A stretch of DNA of 64,000 nucleotides from Planctopirus ephydatiae (GCF_007752345.1 NZ_CP036299.1:5056001-5120000); one strand, 5' to 3'. Numbered from the stretch's first letter, positions 1 to 11,500 are shown. Notes: a model not told the origin generated them from the sequence alone. Numbers and translations are program-made.

Positions 1-50
1 ACTTCGTGATGGGAAGATCTTTACGGATTTGACCAACAGGAAATTCGGGC

Positions 51-2954
51 ATGAGCAGTAATTTCTTCGACCGTCGCGACCCTTGGGGCCACGGATACGG
101 AGTTTACATTTTTCTGCTGATGCTGTTTCTGATTCCACCAGCCTTGTGGGGTCTCAAACAGACAAACCTGCAGAATGACGTCGAAAACTGGCTCCCTTCG
201 GACGACCCGCAACTGAAGATCCTTAAATGGGCCCATTCACGATTTCCCGTCGAAGATCGCATCTTCATCACCTGGGATTCCAGTTCCCTCAGCGATCCTC
301 GCATTGCACGCCTCGCCCAAAAGCTTGAAGGGGTGGCTGATGCCGAAGGCATTCGCCGTGATGGCATGAGTTGCATCTCTCGGGTTGTTCAGCCCGCGAC
401 TGTCTTGCGATCCATGATTGAAAACGGGGTCGAGTTTCATGAAGCCGTGCGCCGGCTCGAAGGCACGATCATTGGTGCCGGGCCACTCAAGCTGCGGTTA
501 ACACCCGAAGGCCGCAATCGCTTGCGGACGACAGAGCGTCAGCTTGCCGAAGCGATTCGAGAAAAATTTCACATTGATGTGACCATCCAGCCTGCGATGT
601 CGGATGCGGTTTCAGCAGCGACTCTGGCTTCTGTTTCGGTCGAAGCTTCCACACCTTCAGAGGTGACCATGGCCAAGGCGGAAGCTGTGGATCAGGAATC
701 GGCCAACGTCCTCGCGACAGCCATTGATGCAGACGGAACCGAACCAGCGACAACTCCTACGATTCTTTCACCGCAAGGTGAACTTCTGGAAGATGCCTCT
801 CACACCCACGATTTACAAATCTCCTGGAATGGTCTGCGACTCGGTCATCCGCAAACCATCGAAATTGCCGAGTGGCTCACCAGCCTCCAGAGTAAGCCCA
901 CGCGACCCAATGAAGTTGTCCACCCCCTCGTCGAGCAGGCGTTCTTTATTCCGGGATCTCCCGTCGCTCTGGCTGTGAGCCTTTCCGAAGCCGGCACAGC
1001 CGATCGTAAAGGGACACTTGCTGTCATTCGGCAAGCGGTGCTTTCTTCAGGTGTTCGCGAAGAGGAAATGCATATCGGTGGGTCGGCTGTCGTGGGGACA
1101 GAACTCAATGGAGCGGTCTCCCGAGCTGCCTGGGATGAATCGCAGCCCTGGCGTTTCCCGCATCGAAAATCAGTTCTGCTGTTTTCCGCCCTAGTAGGAA
1201 CAGCCCTCGCGTTTGTCATGCTCAAACGCGTCAGTCAGACGTTGATTGTCCTGTTTGTGTCGATGTACGTTCCCTTTCTGACGACAGCTATTGTTCCTGT
1301 CACTGGTGGCAGCATGAACATGGTGCTGGTGGTCATGCCATCGCTGCTGATGGTTCTGACGCTCTCCGGTGCGATCCATATTGTCAACTACTACAACAAA
1401 TGCGCAGAAACCAATCCTTCGCTCGCACTTTCTGAAGCCTTTCGACATGCCGCCATGCCCTGCTTTCTAGCAGCTCTGACGACAGCCATTGGCCTGTTAT
1501 CGCTGGTAACCAGTCCACTCTCTCCCGTGCGGGATTTTGGCATCTATTCTGCAATTGGGATGGTCGTTTCACTCGGCATGATTGTCTACGGCGTCCCTTC
1601 GCTCTTACAACTCTGGCCCGATAAGGTAGCGCCTTCTGCCGAGACAAATTCGAATGCCTGGCGCTGGCTGGGCAACAAGCTCGCCACCGGCACCAACCTT
1701 CAATTGGCTGCCTGTCTTGCACTGAGTTTAGTGGCAAGTTACGGCCTCATTTTCTTCCAGACCGAAACCAAAGTCATCCGCTATTTCCCTGAGTCATCGC
1801 GTGTCGTGCAGGACTATCGAGCGATTGAAAATCATCTCGCGGGGATCACGCCGGTCGAAGTGATTGTTCGCTTCGATGATGTCGCCCAGCAGCAGACCAA
1901 CTTTCTGGAACGTATGGAAGCGGTTCGAGAAGTTGAGGCCCATATCAAGCAGCACCCGGAAATCAGCGGTGCTGTGGGGCTGGCCGACTTTTTACCCGTG
2001 AGTGAGAAGCCCGAAGCCAATGCCTCCGTCCTGGCAAATGCCCGCTACAACAAACGCGCAAATACGATCGAGCAGAAAATTCGAGATGGTGAAATTCCCG
2101 GTTCAGCCTCGTTCTACACAATGGCCGAATCTGGTCAGGATCTCTTCACTCCCGGAGATTACAAACTCAATCGCCCCGGCGACGAGTTGTGGCGCATCAC
2201 CGCACAGGTCTCCATTCTCTCGCCCATCGACTATGTGCAAGTGGTCGATTCTCTCAACGGCACCACGCAGGAAATTCTGAAACTGCACCCCGGCGCCATG
2301 CACGTCGTGACGGGCACTGCTCCTCTGTTTTTAAGAACTCAGCAGGCTGTGCTGGAAAGTCTCATTTCCAGCTTCGGACTCGCTTTTGTACTCATTCTGG
2401 CTGTGATGGTGATCTTGCTCAAGAACTTCATGGCCGGCCTGGTTTCGATGATCCCGAATGTCCTGCCCATTACCATCGTCTTTGGGCTCATGGCCTGGTT
2501 TAACCAGCGGGTGGATATCGGCTCCATGATCACCGCCTCCGTCGCACTGGGGATTGCCGTCGATGGCACACTCCATTACATCGCCTGGTTCCAGAAGCAG
2601 ATGCTCGCTGGTCAAACCCGTAAGGAAGCGACGATTCGAGCACTCGAACATTGCGGCCCCGCCATCTGGCAAACCAGCGTCGCAGTGAGCCTGGGCCTCC
2701 TGGTCCTCATGCCCTCGGAACTGCTCCTGATCAGCCGGTTTGGCTGGCTGATGGCCGCCCTGGTCGCCGTCGCCATGCTTGGCGATCTGATTCTGTTGCC
2801 ATTATTGATGCTGTCACCCATTGGAAAAATTCTGGAACCGGTCGCCTCAGTAGAAACACAGGAAATTCTCGAAGCCATCGAGCCAGACTCCCTGCCAGTG
2901 GCTGCCACCACCATGCGCCTGGCACCCGTCATCACGCCATCGGATTCCCGATAA
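51..2954 (+). CDS. RND/MMPL-family membrane transporter
   Basis: Protein of 967 residues with the layout of RND-superfamily exporters of the MMPL/SSD type, which move lipids or hydrophobic compounds using the proton gradient. One membrane segment at about 17-36 is followed by a large extracytoplasmic loop, five segments at about 372-523, one at about 549-569, a second large loop, and five more at about 768-921, making 12 in the two-fold repeated pattern. The first loop holds an Ala/Thr-rich, low-complexity stretch (about 190-240). An AGGAAA motif lies just upstream of the ATG. Only 50 bases precede the gene, so its promoter and any upstream partner are outside the window. It is distinct from the HpnN-like protein at 56-59 kb; the substrate cannot be read from the sequence. 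Confidence 0.85.
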   Translation: MSSNFFDRRDPWGHGYGVYIFLLMLFLIPPALWGLKQTNLQNDVENWLPSDDPQLKILKWAHSRFPVEDRIFITWDSSSLSDPRIARLAQKLEGVADAEGIRRDGMSCISRVVQPATVLRSMIENGVEFHEAVRRLEGTIIGAGPLKLRLTPEGRNRLRTTERQLAEAIREKFHIDVTIQPAMSDAVSAATLASVSVEASTPSEVTMAKAEAVDQESANVLATAIDADGTEPATTPTILSPQGELLEDASHTHDLQISWNGLRLGHPQTIEIAEWLTSLQSKPTRPNEVVHPLVEQAFFIPGSPVALAVSLSEAGTADRKGTLAVIRQAVLSSGVREEEMHIGGSAVVGTELNGAVSRAAWDESQPWRFPHRKSVLLFSALVGTALAFVMLKRVSQTLIVLFVSMYVPFLTTAIVPVTGGSMNMVLVVMPSLLMVLTLSGAIHIVNYYNKCAETNPSLALSEAFRHAAMPCFLAALTTAIGLLSLVTSPLSPVRDFGIYSAIGMVVSLGMIVYGVPSLLQLWPDKVAPSAETNSNAWRWLGNKLATGTNLQLAACLALSLVASYGLIFFQTETKVIRYFPESSRVVQDYRAIENHLAGITPVEVIVRFDDVAQQQTNFLERMEAVREVEAHIKQHPEISGAVGLADFLPVSEKPEANASVLANARYNKRANTIEQKIRDGEIPGSASFYTMAESGQDLFTPGDYKLNRPGDELWRITAQVSILSPIDYVQVVDSLNGTTQEILKLHPGAMHVVTGTAPLFLRTQQAVLESLISSFGLAFVLILAVMVILLKNFMAGLVSMIPNVLPITIVFGLMAWFNQRVDIGSMITASVALGIAVDGTLHYIAWFQKQMLAGQTRKEATIRALEHCGPAIWQTSVAVSLGLLVLMPSELLLISRFGWLMAALVAVAMLGDLILLPLLMLSPIGKILEPVASVETQEILEAIEPDSLPVAATTMRLAPVITPSDSR

Positions 2955-2970
2955 CCATCGCCTGCCTGAT

Positions 2971-3019
2971 CGGCATCGACTCTTTCAGAATGAGAAATCA
3001 AGTCAGGAAAGCGATGCCG
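2971..3019 (+). terminator. Possible terminator hairpin of the transporter gene
   Basis: CGGCATCG at 2971 pairs with CGATGCCG ending at 3019, and the stem can continue with CTTTC/GAAAG after a three-base bulge. The loop is long and the T tract is weak (GTTTGGG), so this is a candidate only. Confidence 0.4.
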
Positions 3020-3160
3020 GTTTGGGAATCTTTCTCATGAAGCTCGACAAGCAGCAACGCTAGCTCGCCTTTGCGTTCGAAATCTCAAGCCCCCTCCAGC
3101 CTGCCAGCAGTGCTCCTTTCCAAAGGCAATAACACACCACTTGATACCATCCTGCTCTAC

Positions 3161-3213
3161 GGCCGGGTGGTCCAGACGTGGCTTTGAACGTCTGGGTGAC
3201 GACAGTCACAAGA
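3161..3213. repeat. Hairpin family A, copy 1
   Basis: Two hairpins in tandem. The first is CCAGACGT, loop GGCTTTGA, ACGTCTGG (3172-3195). The second is GTGAC-GACA-GTCAC directly after it. The same arrangement recurs at 46678-46730 (inverted orientation) and 48687-48739, with about 50 bases shared. It lies in a non-coding spacer. Confidence 0.75.
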
Positions 3214-3473
3214 AACACCCTGCGAAAACCGGCTTCGTGACAATAGGGTGCATGATACAACCCTCCCGCTCCATCCGCTCGCAGTGCTCGTGAAATTGTC
3301 GCAGGCTAGCACCCAAAATACCGAACAATGAATCCCGACCTCTTTGATTTGCTCCGACCGCTTCCACCAATCCCTATCAACAGAGTGATCGAGCGCCGTA
3401 TCACCCGGCAGAGTGAAATGACCGGGTAAGTCGCTCGCTGCAAACGCTCACACTCTGTCGGCGTTCCTTTGCG

Positions 3474-3548
3474 CTCTTCGCGCCTTCGCGAGAGCCCTCT
3501 TGAATCTCGCGTACAGGATGAGATCTGCTCGCGCGAAGTCGCGAAGAG
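3474..3548. repeat. Imperfect 17-base inverted repeat
   Basis: The left arm (3474-3490, CTCTTCGCGCCTTCGCG) and right arm (3532-3548) are complementary at 16 of 17 positions, with 41 bases between. The left arm resembles the TTCGCGCCTTCGCG-type sequence dispersed in the spacers of many bacterial genomes (from memory, not searched). No ORF is associated with it. Confidence 0.55.
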
Positions 3549-3582
3549 ATCCAAGAGGAACAGGCACGCCCTGACAAAAGCA

Positions 3583-3615
3583 GATTCCCGACGTTCAGAA
3601 CCAACGCCGGGAATC
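3583..3615 (-). terminator. aspS terminator
   Basis: Read on the minus strand, GATTCCCGGCGTT pairs with AACGTCGGGAATC (13 pairs, one G-U) around a 7-base loop, followed by TGCTTTTG. It begins 27 bases past the aspS stop codon. Confidence 0.7.
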
Positions 3616-3641
3616 GGATGCTAAAAAGTCGCGGGACAAAC

Positions 3642-5411
3642 CTACTTCACCGGCACGTCGACCTTAATCCGTAGGTCGCGGAGTTGTTTCGCGTCGACCG
3701 GAGCCGGGGCGCCGGTGAGGAGGTCGCTGGCCTTCTGATTCTTCGGGAAGGCGATGACGTCGCGGATGTTGTCGGTGCCGGAAAACATCATCGACCAGCG
3801 GTCCAGACCCAGCGCCACACCGGCATGAGGCGGAGCGCCATAACGCAGGGCTTCCAGCAGGAAGCCGAAGCGGAGTTCGGCCTCTTCCGGCTGGATCCCC
3901 ATCATGCTGAAGATCCGCTGCTGGACGGCGGGATCATGAATACGGACGCTGCCGCTGGCTGCCTCATAACCGTTGCAGACCAGGTCGTACGATTGAGCCC
4001 GCACCTTGCCCGGATCGGTCTCCAGAATGTCGATATCTTCTTCATGAGGCTGACAGAAGGGATGGTGCTCAGCCACCCACCGCTGCTCGTCTTCATCCCA
4101 CTGGAACATGGGGAAATCGACGACCCAGGCGATCTTCATTTCCTTCGGATCGTAAAGGGCCAGTTCCTTCGCCAGACGGTTGCGCAGTGCACCCAGAGCC
4201 GCCGAGGAAACCTTGGCAGTGTCGGCCACGCAGAAGATCAGGTCGCCAGCCTTGGCACCCAGCTTGGCGATCAGCTTCTGCTGATCCTCCGCCGAGAAGA
4301 ACTTGGCGATCGGCGAATCGAGACCTTCCTCCTTCACGCGGAAGAAGGCGAGGCCCTGCGCACCGTACTGCTTCACGAATTCCGTCAGTTCATCGATCTG
4401 CTTGCGGCTGTATTTCTCGGCAGCACCGGGAGCAACAATTCCCCGCACGCGGTTGCCATTGGCAATGGTATTCTTGAATACGCTGAATCCGCAGTTTTCA
4501 GCAATCTCCTTGAGGCAGATCAGTTCCATACCAAACCGCAGGTCGGGCTTGTCGGAGCCGTACTTTTCCATGACTTCACGGTGCGTGAGCCGTGGGAGCG
4601 GCAGCGGCAGTTCCTCGCCGCGCAGCTCCATGAGCAGGTGGGCCATGAGGCCGTCGATGGTCGAAAGGATGTCGTCCTGCTTGACGAAGGCCATCTCGAC
4701 GTCGATCTGGGTGAACTCGGGCTGGCGATCAGCCCGCAGGTCTTCATCGCGGAAGCAGCGGGCAATCTGGAAGTAACGGTCATAGCCGGCGACCATCAGA
4801 ATCTGCTTGTAGAGCTGGGGCGATTGCGGCAGCGCATAAAAGCTCCCCTCGTGAACCCGGCTGGGAACGAGGTAATCCCGCGCCCCTTCAGGCGTCGACC
4901 GGCCCAGAATGGGGGTTTCGATTTCGAGGAAGTTGTGACGGTCGAAGTAGTCGCGAGTGGCTTTGGCGAGCTTATGCCGCAGAATAATCGCCTGCTGTAC
5001 CACGGGTCGCCGCAGGTCGAGATAGCGGTACTGCATGCGGAGTTCTTCGTTGGGAAGATCCTGCGTGCGGGGCTCGAAGGGGGGCGTCTTGCTCTTGTTG
5101 AGCAGCGTCAACTCGCGGCCGCGAACTTCCACCTGCCCGGTGACGAGCTTGGGGTTTTCGAGACCGGCACCACGCGCGAGGACTTCACCCGTCACCTGGA
5201 TGACATCTTCACTGCGGAGGCCGCGGGCGATGGTCTGCATGTCGGTCGGAGTGTCAGCCTGGAAGACGACCTGGGTGATGCCGTACCGGTCACGCAGGTC
5301 GATGAAGACAACCCCCTTGTGATCGCGGTAGCTGTCTACCCAGCCACAAAGAGTGGCAACTTGTCCAACATGCTCGATACGCAGTTCGCCGCAGGTCTTG
5401 GTCCGGTACAC
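3642..5411 (-). CDS. aspS: Aspartate--tRNA ligase
   Basis: Class IIb aminoacyl-tRNA synthetase of 589 residues, the usual size of the bacterial type, which charges tRNA-Asp in the cytoplasm. An N-terminal OB-fold anticodon-binding domain (about 15-105) is followed by the catalytic domain with motif 2 ([18 protein letters not shown]) and motif 3 ([11 protein letters not shown]) near the C-terminus; the GAD insertion lies in between. The start is GTG at 5411; an ATG slightly upstream is out of frame. Whether it is discriminating or also charges tRNA-Asn cannot be decided here, since no gatCAB or asnS lies in the window. A long open frame on the opposite strand is a shadow of this gene. Confidence 0.97.
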   Translation of the reverse strand: MYRTKTCGELRIEHVGQVATLCGWVDSYRDHKGVVFIDLRDRYGITQVVFQADTPTDMQTIARGLRSEDVIQVTGEVLARGAGLENPKLVTGQVEVRGRELTLLNKSKTPPFEPRTQDLPNEELRMQYRYLDLRRPVVQQAIILRHKLAKATRDYFDRHNFLEIETPILGRSTPEGARDYLVPSRVHEGSFYALPQSPQLYKQILMVAGYDRYFQIARCFRDEDLRADRQPEFTQIDVEMAFVKQDDILSTIDGLMAHLLMELRGEELPLPLPRLTHREVMEKYGSDKPDLRFGMELICLKEIAENCGFSVFKNTIANGNRVRGIVAPGAAEKYSRKQIDELTEFVKQYGAQGLAFFRVKEEGLDSPIAKFFSAEDQQKLIAKLGAKAGDLIFCVADTAKVSSAALGALRNRLAKELALYDPKEMKIAWVVDFPMFQWDEDEQRWVAEHHPFCQPHEEDIDILETDPGKVRAQSYDLVCNGYEAASGSVRIHDPAVQQRIFSMMGIQPEEAELRFGFLLEALRYGAPPHAGVALGLDRWSMMFSGTDNIRDVIAFPKNQKASDLLTGAPAPVDAKQLRDLRIKVDVPVK

Positions 5412-5760
5412 AGGGCCATCTTTCGATAAAAGCAGTTTCGATGATTCAGTTCGTCAGTCATTCCAGGCGATGGAATCCCGTCAGGGGCCTTCCAACGTCA
5501 CTCTGGCAGATGATGGACACCCGATGTGAACAAAAGATGCACGATCTGCCAGCCGTTTCGCGAATTCGGATTATAGAAGGAATCGGCCGCCGGGAATATC
5601 GAGTGAGTCCCTCTCGTGGAAATCACCCACTCTTCTCGACGTAAAATCCCGCGAATTGAGCCTGAAAGTATGAAAATTCACGCAGCCAGCACACCTCTTG
5701 GGGGCCAGCCGCGTGAATTTGAAGAGAATTTTTCACTTGCACTCAAGCAGCCAACGACGC
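5412..5760. other. Spacer between aspS and the sulfatase gene
   Basis: Holds the aspS promoter region on the minus strand and a long-loop hairpin at 5674-5720 that probably ends the sulfatase transcript. Nothing protein-coding is recognisable. Confidence 0.5.
5674..5720 (-). terminator. Possible sulfatase terminator
   Basis: AAATTCACGC pairs with GCGTGAATTT (10 pairs) around a 27-base loop; on the minus strand the stem is followed by TTTTC. It lies about 40 bases past the sulfatase stop. The long loop lowers confidence. Confidence 0.5.
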
Positions 5761-8310
5761 TTATTCACTGACTCGATTGTTCCGGCCAGCCGCTTCAAGT
5801 TTTTTAATATCGGCTTCAGAAAGTTCGGGACGGTCGACTTTGAGAGTCAACTTTTTGAGCTTTCCAGTGAACGGGAACGGTGGTTGATAGTCGGCATCAT
5901 TCACACCCGTGAGAGTGTCTGAGCCGATATCGAAGCTCTCATCCCACTGGAGAATCATCGGCAAGGTGCGTGGCATTTTCTTTGTGGCCACGACTTTGCC
6001 ATCCACCTTGAGGGTGCCGGTCGCGGGTTGGCCCAACCCGCTGAAGCTGTTGAACAGCAATGTTCCGACCCCCTTTCCCTCGTACTGAAAATCGAACTCG
6101 AGAGTGTGCTTTCCAGGCGAGAGGGCCTCGGCCCCTTCCCAGCGAACCCGTTCGAGATCGAGCATGTTCCAGATCCAGACGGGTTTTCCTTTCAGCAGGT
6201 AAAAGCCATAGCCGGCAAATCGGCCACCCGAAGTCAGCAGCATTCCTTCGGCACCACCGGCTGGGACTTCAATCTCAGCGGTAACATTGAACGACGAGTT
6301 CAGCAGGGTGGGGGAATCCCCTTGAGGAATCCCCACTTGCGGGAAGGTGTAGACAAACTCGGTTCGGCCAGCCGTAATGTTCGGCCGGGGTGCCACAATT
6401 CGCTGAGCGACGGAAGCATCGAGCGGCAACACCTGATACTTCTTTGCCTCCTCGAGGAACTTCTGCTTGAGCTGGGTGACTTTCTCAGGATATTGAGCCG
6501 CGAGATCTTTGGATTGCGAGTAGTCTTTATCCAAGTGATAAAGTTCCCAAGTCACATTGTTAAGCGGATTGGGATTTGGGACACCAAAGGCCTCCCAGGG
6601 AGGACGCGTTACCTTGGTGCTCAGGAGCCACCCCTCATGGTAGAGAGCATGGTCACCGAACATCTCAAAATACTGAGTGGTATGCGTCGAGGGAACCTTT
6701 GCATTCTTCTCATCGAACGTATAGGCAAAACTCGTTCCTTCAATGGGGCTCTGCTGAATCCCATCGACCACCTGAGGCGCGTTGATACGGGTCGCTTCCA
6801 GAATGGTGGGGACGACATCAATCACATGGTGGAACTGATTGCGAACTCCCCCACGGTCTTTAATTCTGGCAGGCCAGGAAACGGCCATCCCTTGCCGGAC
6901 ACCACCTAAATGCGACGAAATCTGCTTGAACCAGCTGAAGGGAGTATCGAAAGCCCATGCCCAGTGGGCTGACATATGGGCATAGGTTTTGTCAGTACCC
7001 CAGTCTTCATAATACTTTTCGAGCTGGATATTGGTCGGGACATCAACACCATTAAAGAAAGCGACTTCATTCGGTGTTCCATGGAGACCACCTTCGGCAC
7101 TGGTCCCGTTATCGCCATTGATATAGATAATAAGTGTATTATCAAGTTTACCCAGATCTTCCACCGCCTGGATCACGCGACCGATCTCATGATCTGTATA
7201 GGCCACATAGGCCGCGAAGATTTCAACCTGGCGAATAAAGAGCTTCTTTTCTTCAGGCGTGCAGTCGTCCCAGTTCTTAAGCAGTTCACTGGGCCAGGGA
7301 GTCAACTGTGTCTCGGGCGGGATGACGCTTAACTTTTTCTGATTGGCGAAAATCGTTTCCCGCAGTTTGTTCCACCCCTGATCAAACAAGTGCAGATCGC
7401 GAATTTTCTGAACCCACTCTTTGGTCGGATGGTGCGGTGCATGCGTACCACCGGGAACGTAGTAGCAGAAGAATGGTTTGGAGGGATCGATCTGATTCAG
7501 ATGATTCAAATGAGCAATCGCATCATCGGCCATGCCTGTCGTCAGGTTCCAGTCTGGCTGGTCTTTGGGTGGTTGAATCTGGGTGGTGTTGCGAAAGAGG
7601 TTGGGTTCCCACTGGTTCGTATCGCCACCCACAAAGCCATAGAAGTATTCAAAACCCATCCCCACCGGCCAGCGATGAAATGGGCCGATTTCGCTCGCTT
7701 CAAAAGCGGGGGTGTTATGGTTCTTGCCAAACCAGGAAGTGGCGTAGCCGTTGTCGCGCAATATGCGGCCAATGGTAGCTTTATCCTGCCCAATAATGCT
7801 GTTATAGCCAGGAAAACCTGTCGATTGTTCGGAAATCACTCCAAAGCCTGCGGAGTGATGATTGCGGCCCGTAATGATCGCAGCGCGTGTGGGTGAACAG
7901 AGTGCTGTCGAGTGCATCTGGGTATATCGCAGACCATTTTTGGCCACGCGATCTAATGCTGGAGTCGGGATCACCCCGCCAAATGTACTGGGGACGCCAT
8001 AACCCGAATCATCCGTCATAATCAGAAGCACATTCGGTGCCCCAGCCGGAGGCACAATGCGAGGTGCCCACCAGGGCTTCGATTCGGAAGCGATGTTCTT
8101 GATCACACCACCAAAAGCTGGATCGGGTGCCGGAAGCTGCTTGCCATCAATGGTCGTGGTCGCAGCAGGAGAGCCAATGGGCGGAGCCGACTTCGGCGCT
8201 GGACTCTCCTGAGATTGTGCCAGCGCTGGTGAGAAGACTCCCAAGCCTCCGGAAACGACAAAGGCAAGTAACAGTCTGCTCGCCATGACTCGAAACGATA
8301 CCAGGCTCAT
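5761..8310 (-). CDS. Secreted arylsulfatase-type hydrolase
   Basis: Type I (formylglycine-dependent) sulfatase of 849 residues that would release sulfate from sulfated sugars or other esters outside the cytoplasm. A signal peptide ends near residue 31 (SPALA). Metal-binding residues D100-D101 (MTDDSGYG) precede the sulfatase signature with C138 in CSPTR, the cysteine converted to formylglycine. After the catalytic domain (to about residue 600) comes a beta-rich C-terminal region of about 200 residues that may bind substrate. GGAA lies 6 bases before the ATG. Planctomycetes typically carry many such genes for marine or algal polysaccharide use. No maturase or glycoside hydrolase is adjacent, so the substrate is unknown. 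Confidence 0.93.
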   Translation of the reverse strand: MSLVSFRVMASRLLLAFVVSGGLGVFSPALAQSQESPAPKSAPPIGSPAATTTIDGKQLPAPDPAFGGVIKNIASESKPWWAPRIVPPAGAPNVLLIMTDDSGYGVPSTFGGVIPTPALDRVAKNGLRYTQMHSTALCSPTRAAIITGRNHHSAGFGVISEQSTGFPGYNSIIGQDKATIGRILRDNGYATSWFGKNHNTPAFEASEIGPFHRWPVGMGFEYFYGFVGGDTNQWEPNLFRNTTQIQPPKDQPDWNLTTGMADDAIAHLNHLNQIDPSKPFFCYYVPGGTHAPHHPTKEWVQKIRDLHLFDQGWNKLRETIFANQKKLSVIPPETQLTPWPSELLKNWDDCTPEEKKLFIRQVEIFAAYVAYTDHEIGRVIQAVEDLGKLDNTLIIYINGDNGTSAEGGLHGTPNEVAFFNGVDVPTNIQLEKYYEDWGTDKTYAHMSAHWAWAFDTPFSWFKQISSHLGGVRQGMAVSWPARIKDRGGVRNQFHHVIDVVPTILEATRINAPQVVDGIQQSPIEGTSFAYTFDEKNAKVPSTHTTQYFEMFGDHALYHEGWLLSTKVTRPPWEAFGVPNPNPLNNVTWELYHLDKDYSQSKDLAAQYPEKVTQLKQKFLEEAKKYQVLPLDASVAQRIVAPRPNITAGRTEFVYTFPQVGIPQGDSPTLLNSSFNVTAEIEVPAGGAEGMLLTSGGRFAGYGFYLLKGKPVWIWNMLDLERVRWEGAEALSPGKHTLEFDFQYEGKGVGTLLFNSFSGLGQPATGTLKVDGKVVATKKMPRTLPMILQWDESFDIGSDTLTGVNDADYQPPFPFTGKLKKLTLKVDRPELSEADIKKLEAAGRNNRVSE

Positions 8311-8544
8311 GTTGATTTCCAGTGTCGCTGAACTGATCGTGGAACTTCGAACTGGTGAATCACCAGCCGCATAGAGCAGAACGATAAGGCTTTTTTATCA
8401 GGAAAGCGACTCGCGAAAGCTGACGAAAACTCAAGGCTGTCGCGCCGGTTTTCGCCTCTTCAACTTTTATGCGAATAAGTAGCTAACGTTCGTATTGCCG
8501 AACAATTGCTGCAGACTCATTGATTTACTTGGCTAATAAGGTCG

Positions 8545-11500
8545 TTAGCCGTCGGAATCTGCAATGTCGAGTGGTGTTGATGAGCGTGGCTGACCTTCTC
8601 TGGTGGGATTCGCGTGGGCTTCGTGAGCGACGTTGGCAGCCGCGATCTTCCAGTCTTCGGGAATCGATCGCACGTGCAGATCCATTTGCGGGAACGAAAT
8701 CTCGATCCCTGCAGCAGCCAGTTCACGGTAAATCGCGATATGCAATTGATGCGTGACTGTGAGTCGATTTTCCAGATCCGGCAGGAAGAAGCGGATCGTA
8801 AACCGCATGGCGTTGTCGCCGAATTCGTCGAAAACCACCGAAGGGGGTGGGTTCTGCAGCACTTGGGGAATGCTGGTGACGCATTTCATCAGCACCTCTT
8901 GAACCTTGAATGGATCTGAGCCATAAGCGACTCCCACTTTAATAGTGAGTCGATTGACCTTATCCGTGAGTGTCCAGTTCAAGACGCGGCTGGTGATAAA
9001 TTCTTTATTCGGAACCAGAAGCTCTTTACGATCCCAATCCGTAATGGTCGTGGCTCGAAATCGAATCTTGGAAACCGTTCCGGAAACATCTCCGACAGTA
9101 ACCACATCCCCTTCACGAATCGGGCGCTCGAGCAGGATGATAATGCCGGAAACAAAGTTGGCAAAAATCTCCTGCAGACCAAAGCCCAGACCCAGACTGG
9201 CAGCCGCCACGAGCCATTGCACATTCGACCAACTGACACCGATCTGACCGAAGGCCAGAATCACCCCCAGCGTAAAGATCAGATAGCGAACGAGCGTAAT
9301 CACCGTCAGGTGCAGACCCCGATCACTCGACAGCCTTCTCAGCAGGGCGACTTCCAGCAAGCCCGGAATGTTCTGCCCCGCAATCAATGCGGCTGCGAAG
9401 ATCAGAATCGCCACTGCCAGATCGCGTGCCGTGACTTTGCGATACCCGCTCACAGAACTGCTTGAGGTGGTATTGGCAGGCTTACCCGCTGCTCCATCAG
9501 GGGCTGTTGAGGAAGCAGACGGAGTAGCCGCAGAAGCAGCCACAGTTTGCGTGGTTTCCCACAGTTCGAGACGATCCAGAATCCCTAATGCGGGCACAAT
9601 ATCGGCCCAGATGAACCAGACTCCGCACAGCCCGGCAATCACGAGGCTCGTCCTGAGCAGTGATCGCACCTGATTGACAATGGCCGCCAGATCGACTTTG
9701 AACGAAGAAAACAGCAGGCTTTGAAGATTTGTCGCCAGACTTCCCGGAACCTGTCGCACACTTTCTTCAGCCGCCTGACGCATCTGTTTGACTTGTTCGA
9801 GGGCCAGCTTGCGACGTTCAATGGTAATCCAGCGCATGACGATCGCCTGCAGGATGATCAACCCCACAATGAGCCAGAATGTCCAGTGCAGACGAATCGC
9901 CAGTTGCCCTGCCGTATAGAAGTAGCCCATCGCCACCAGTACGCCGAGGAGCAGAGGGATTACGACAGCCAGGTATTTGGCCAGAGTCTGCACCCGCTGA
10001 ATCAATGGACTTTCGACAGGTTCGCCAGTCAGCAGGTGCGTCCCGGGAGCCTGACGGAACATCGTCGCCCACGAAACACCAGAGATCATCACCAACAGAA
10101 GCAGAAACAGTGGCCTGCCCAGCGCATCGAGATACTTTTCATCCGTCGTGTCGGACTGCTGATGAAGACTGAGAAATGTGATCGCAAAGACCAGTGGAGT
10201 CCCACACACAGCCAGAGTTGTCATGCCACGATACAAACGGCGTACAAAAGTTTCAGACCAGCCAAAATGGTGCGAAGCCAGTCCTTTTTTAAGGGTAATC
10301 ATCCGCAGTAACTCAAGTGTCAGCAGAAAAATCGCTGAGACTTTTAAGCAGCGGGCGATTTCCTCCGTCGTCAGGGAGGAACTCGCTGAATCAGCCAGCC
10401 GCCACGCCATAAATCCCACAAATGCGGGCCAGCCAATGGCCAGCAGAATCGTCCATGTCAGGGCCCTCATGGTTGGTGTCAATGTCCGGCATGAAGGCAG
10501 TATCGACTGCTCACCCAGCAGGCGGATTTCAACACCCATCCGCCGCCGGAGTAACAACAATGGAAAGAGCCCTAGAGCTGCGAGCAGATACAAAGGGAAA
10601 CTTTGCCAGAGATCTTTCGTGAGCACCTGAGAAGCCTGTTGCCAGTCTTCCACACTGAAGAGCCACTTCACAGCGGCCCTGGCATCGTGGAAAGTTTCCA
10701 GCGAGATCGGGCCACTGGTGCGAATCCACAGGACTCGCTCATCGATATAGCTGCGGAACTGCTGCACTTGCTCGACAAGCTCTCTCCGGGCGGCATCCAG
10801 TGCGACCTGATTCTCAAAGGCAGTGGTATAACTTCGATCCAGAGTCGTCAGCAGATCGCGCTTCTGCTTCAAAAGAATCTCGGCCTGTGCTTCCAGAATC
10901 TCCTTGGGGAGATCGTTCGATGTCAGCTTCAGGCTGGCAAGCACCTGCCCCAGCACCAGCTCTGGCGAACGGAGAGTTGTCAGCTCATCGTCGATTTCAA
11001 AGAGCTTCAACTGCAGTTCGCGAAAGACATCGGCATCGGCCGCCAGTCGTTCTGAAATCGCACCCAGGTCTGGTAACGATGAGCGTTTTTTCCTGAGTAG
11101 CAGACCAATCGATTCGGTCAAGCCGACGGTGTTGACCATTTCCTGAACCCGGCGAAAATCATCCTTTAATCGCTGAGTCTGCTGGCGAATCTCGGCCAGA
11201 TCACGCACGGCCCGCTGTGTTTTCTGGGCCAGTTGCTGGTCCTGCTGGGCCAGTTTCTCATTAACCTCTGCTAATGGTTTGAGAATGGGATGAGCCAGAG
11301 CTGCTTCGCGCTGGGCCTGCTTGACTCGCATCTCGGCATCCTGCTGCCTGCGGCGTGCCAGGATCGTTTGCAACTGCTCGACTTCCTGCTGCGAAAGTGA
11401 GAGTTCGCGAGCCGCTAAGTCTCGCTGTTCGCGGGCCAAGGCACTGCTCGCAGGAAGTTCGTACCACGACTGTTCCTGCCGGAGTGCTCCAATCTCCCGG

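Larger units (their letters stand above)
2955..3641. other. Long spacer with several hairpin repeats
   Basis: The 687-base gap between the transporter and aspS holds no convincing gene. It contains a possible terminator hairpin just after the transporter, a short piece of a GCCAGCAGTGCTCCT repeat at 3103-3117, copy 1 of hairpin family A near 3161-3213, an imperfect 17-base inverted repeat at 3474-3548, and the aspS terminator at 3583-3615. Short ORFs here run through the repeats and have no recognisable protein similarity. Confidence 0.6.

Noticed and set aside
3684-5429. A 581-codon open frame opposite aspS
   Set aside because: It is the antisense shadow of a certain gene; the translation has no recognisable domain, and both edges follow aspS.
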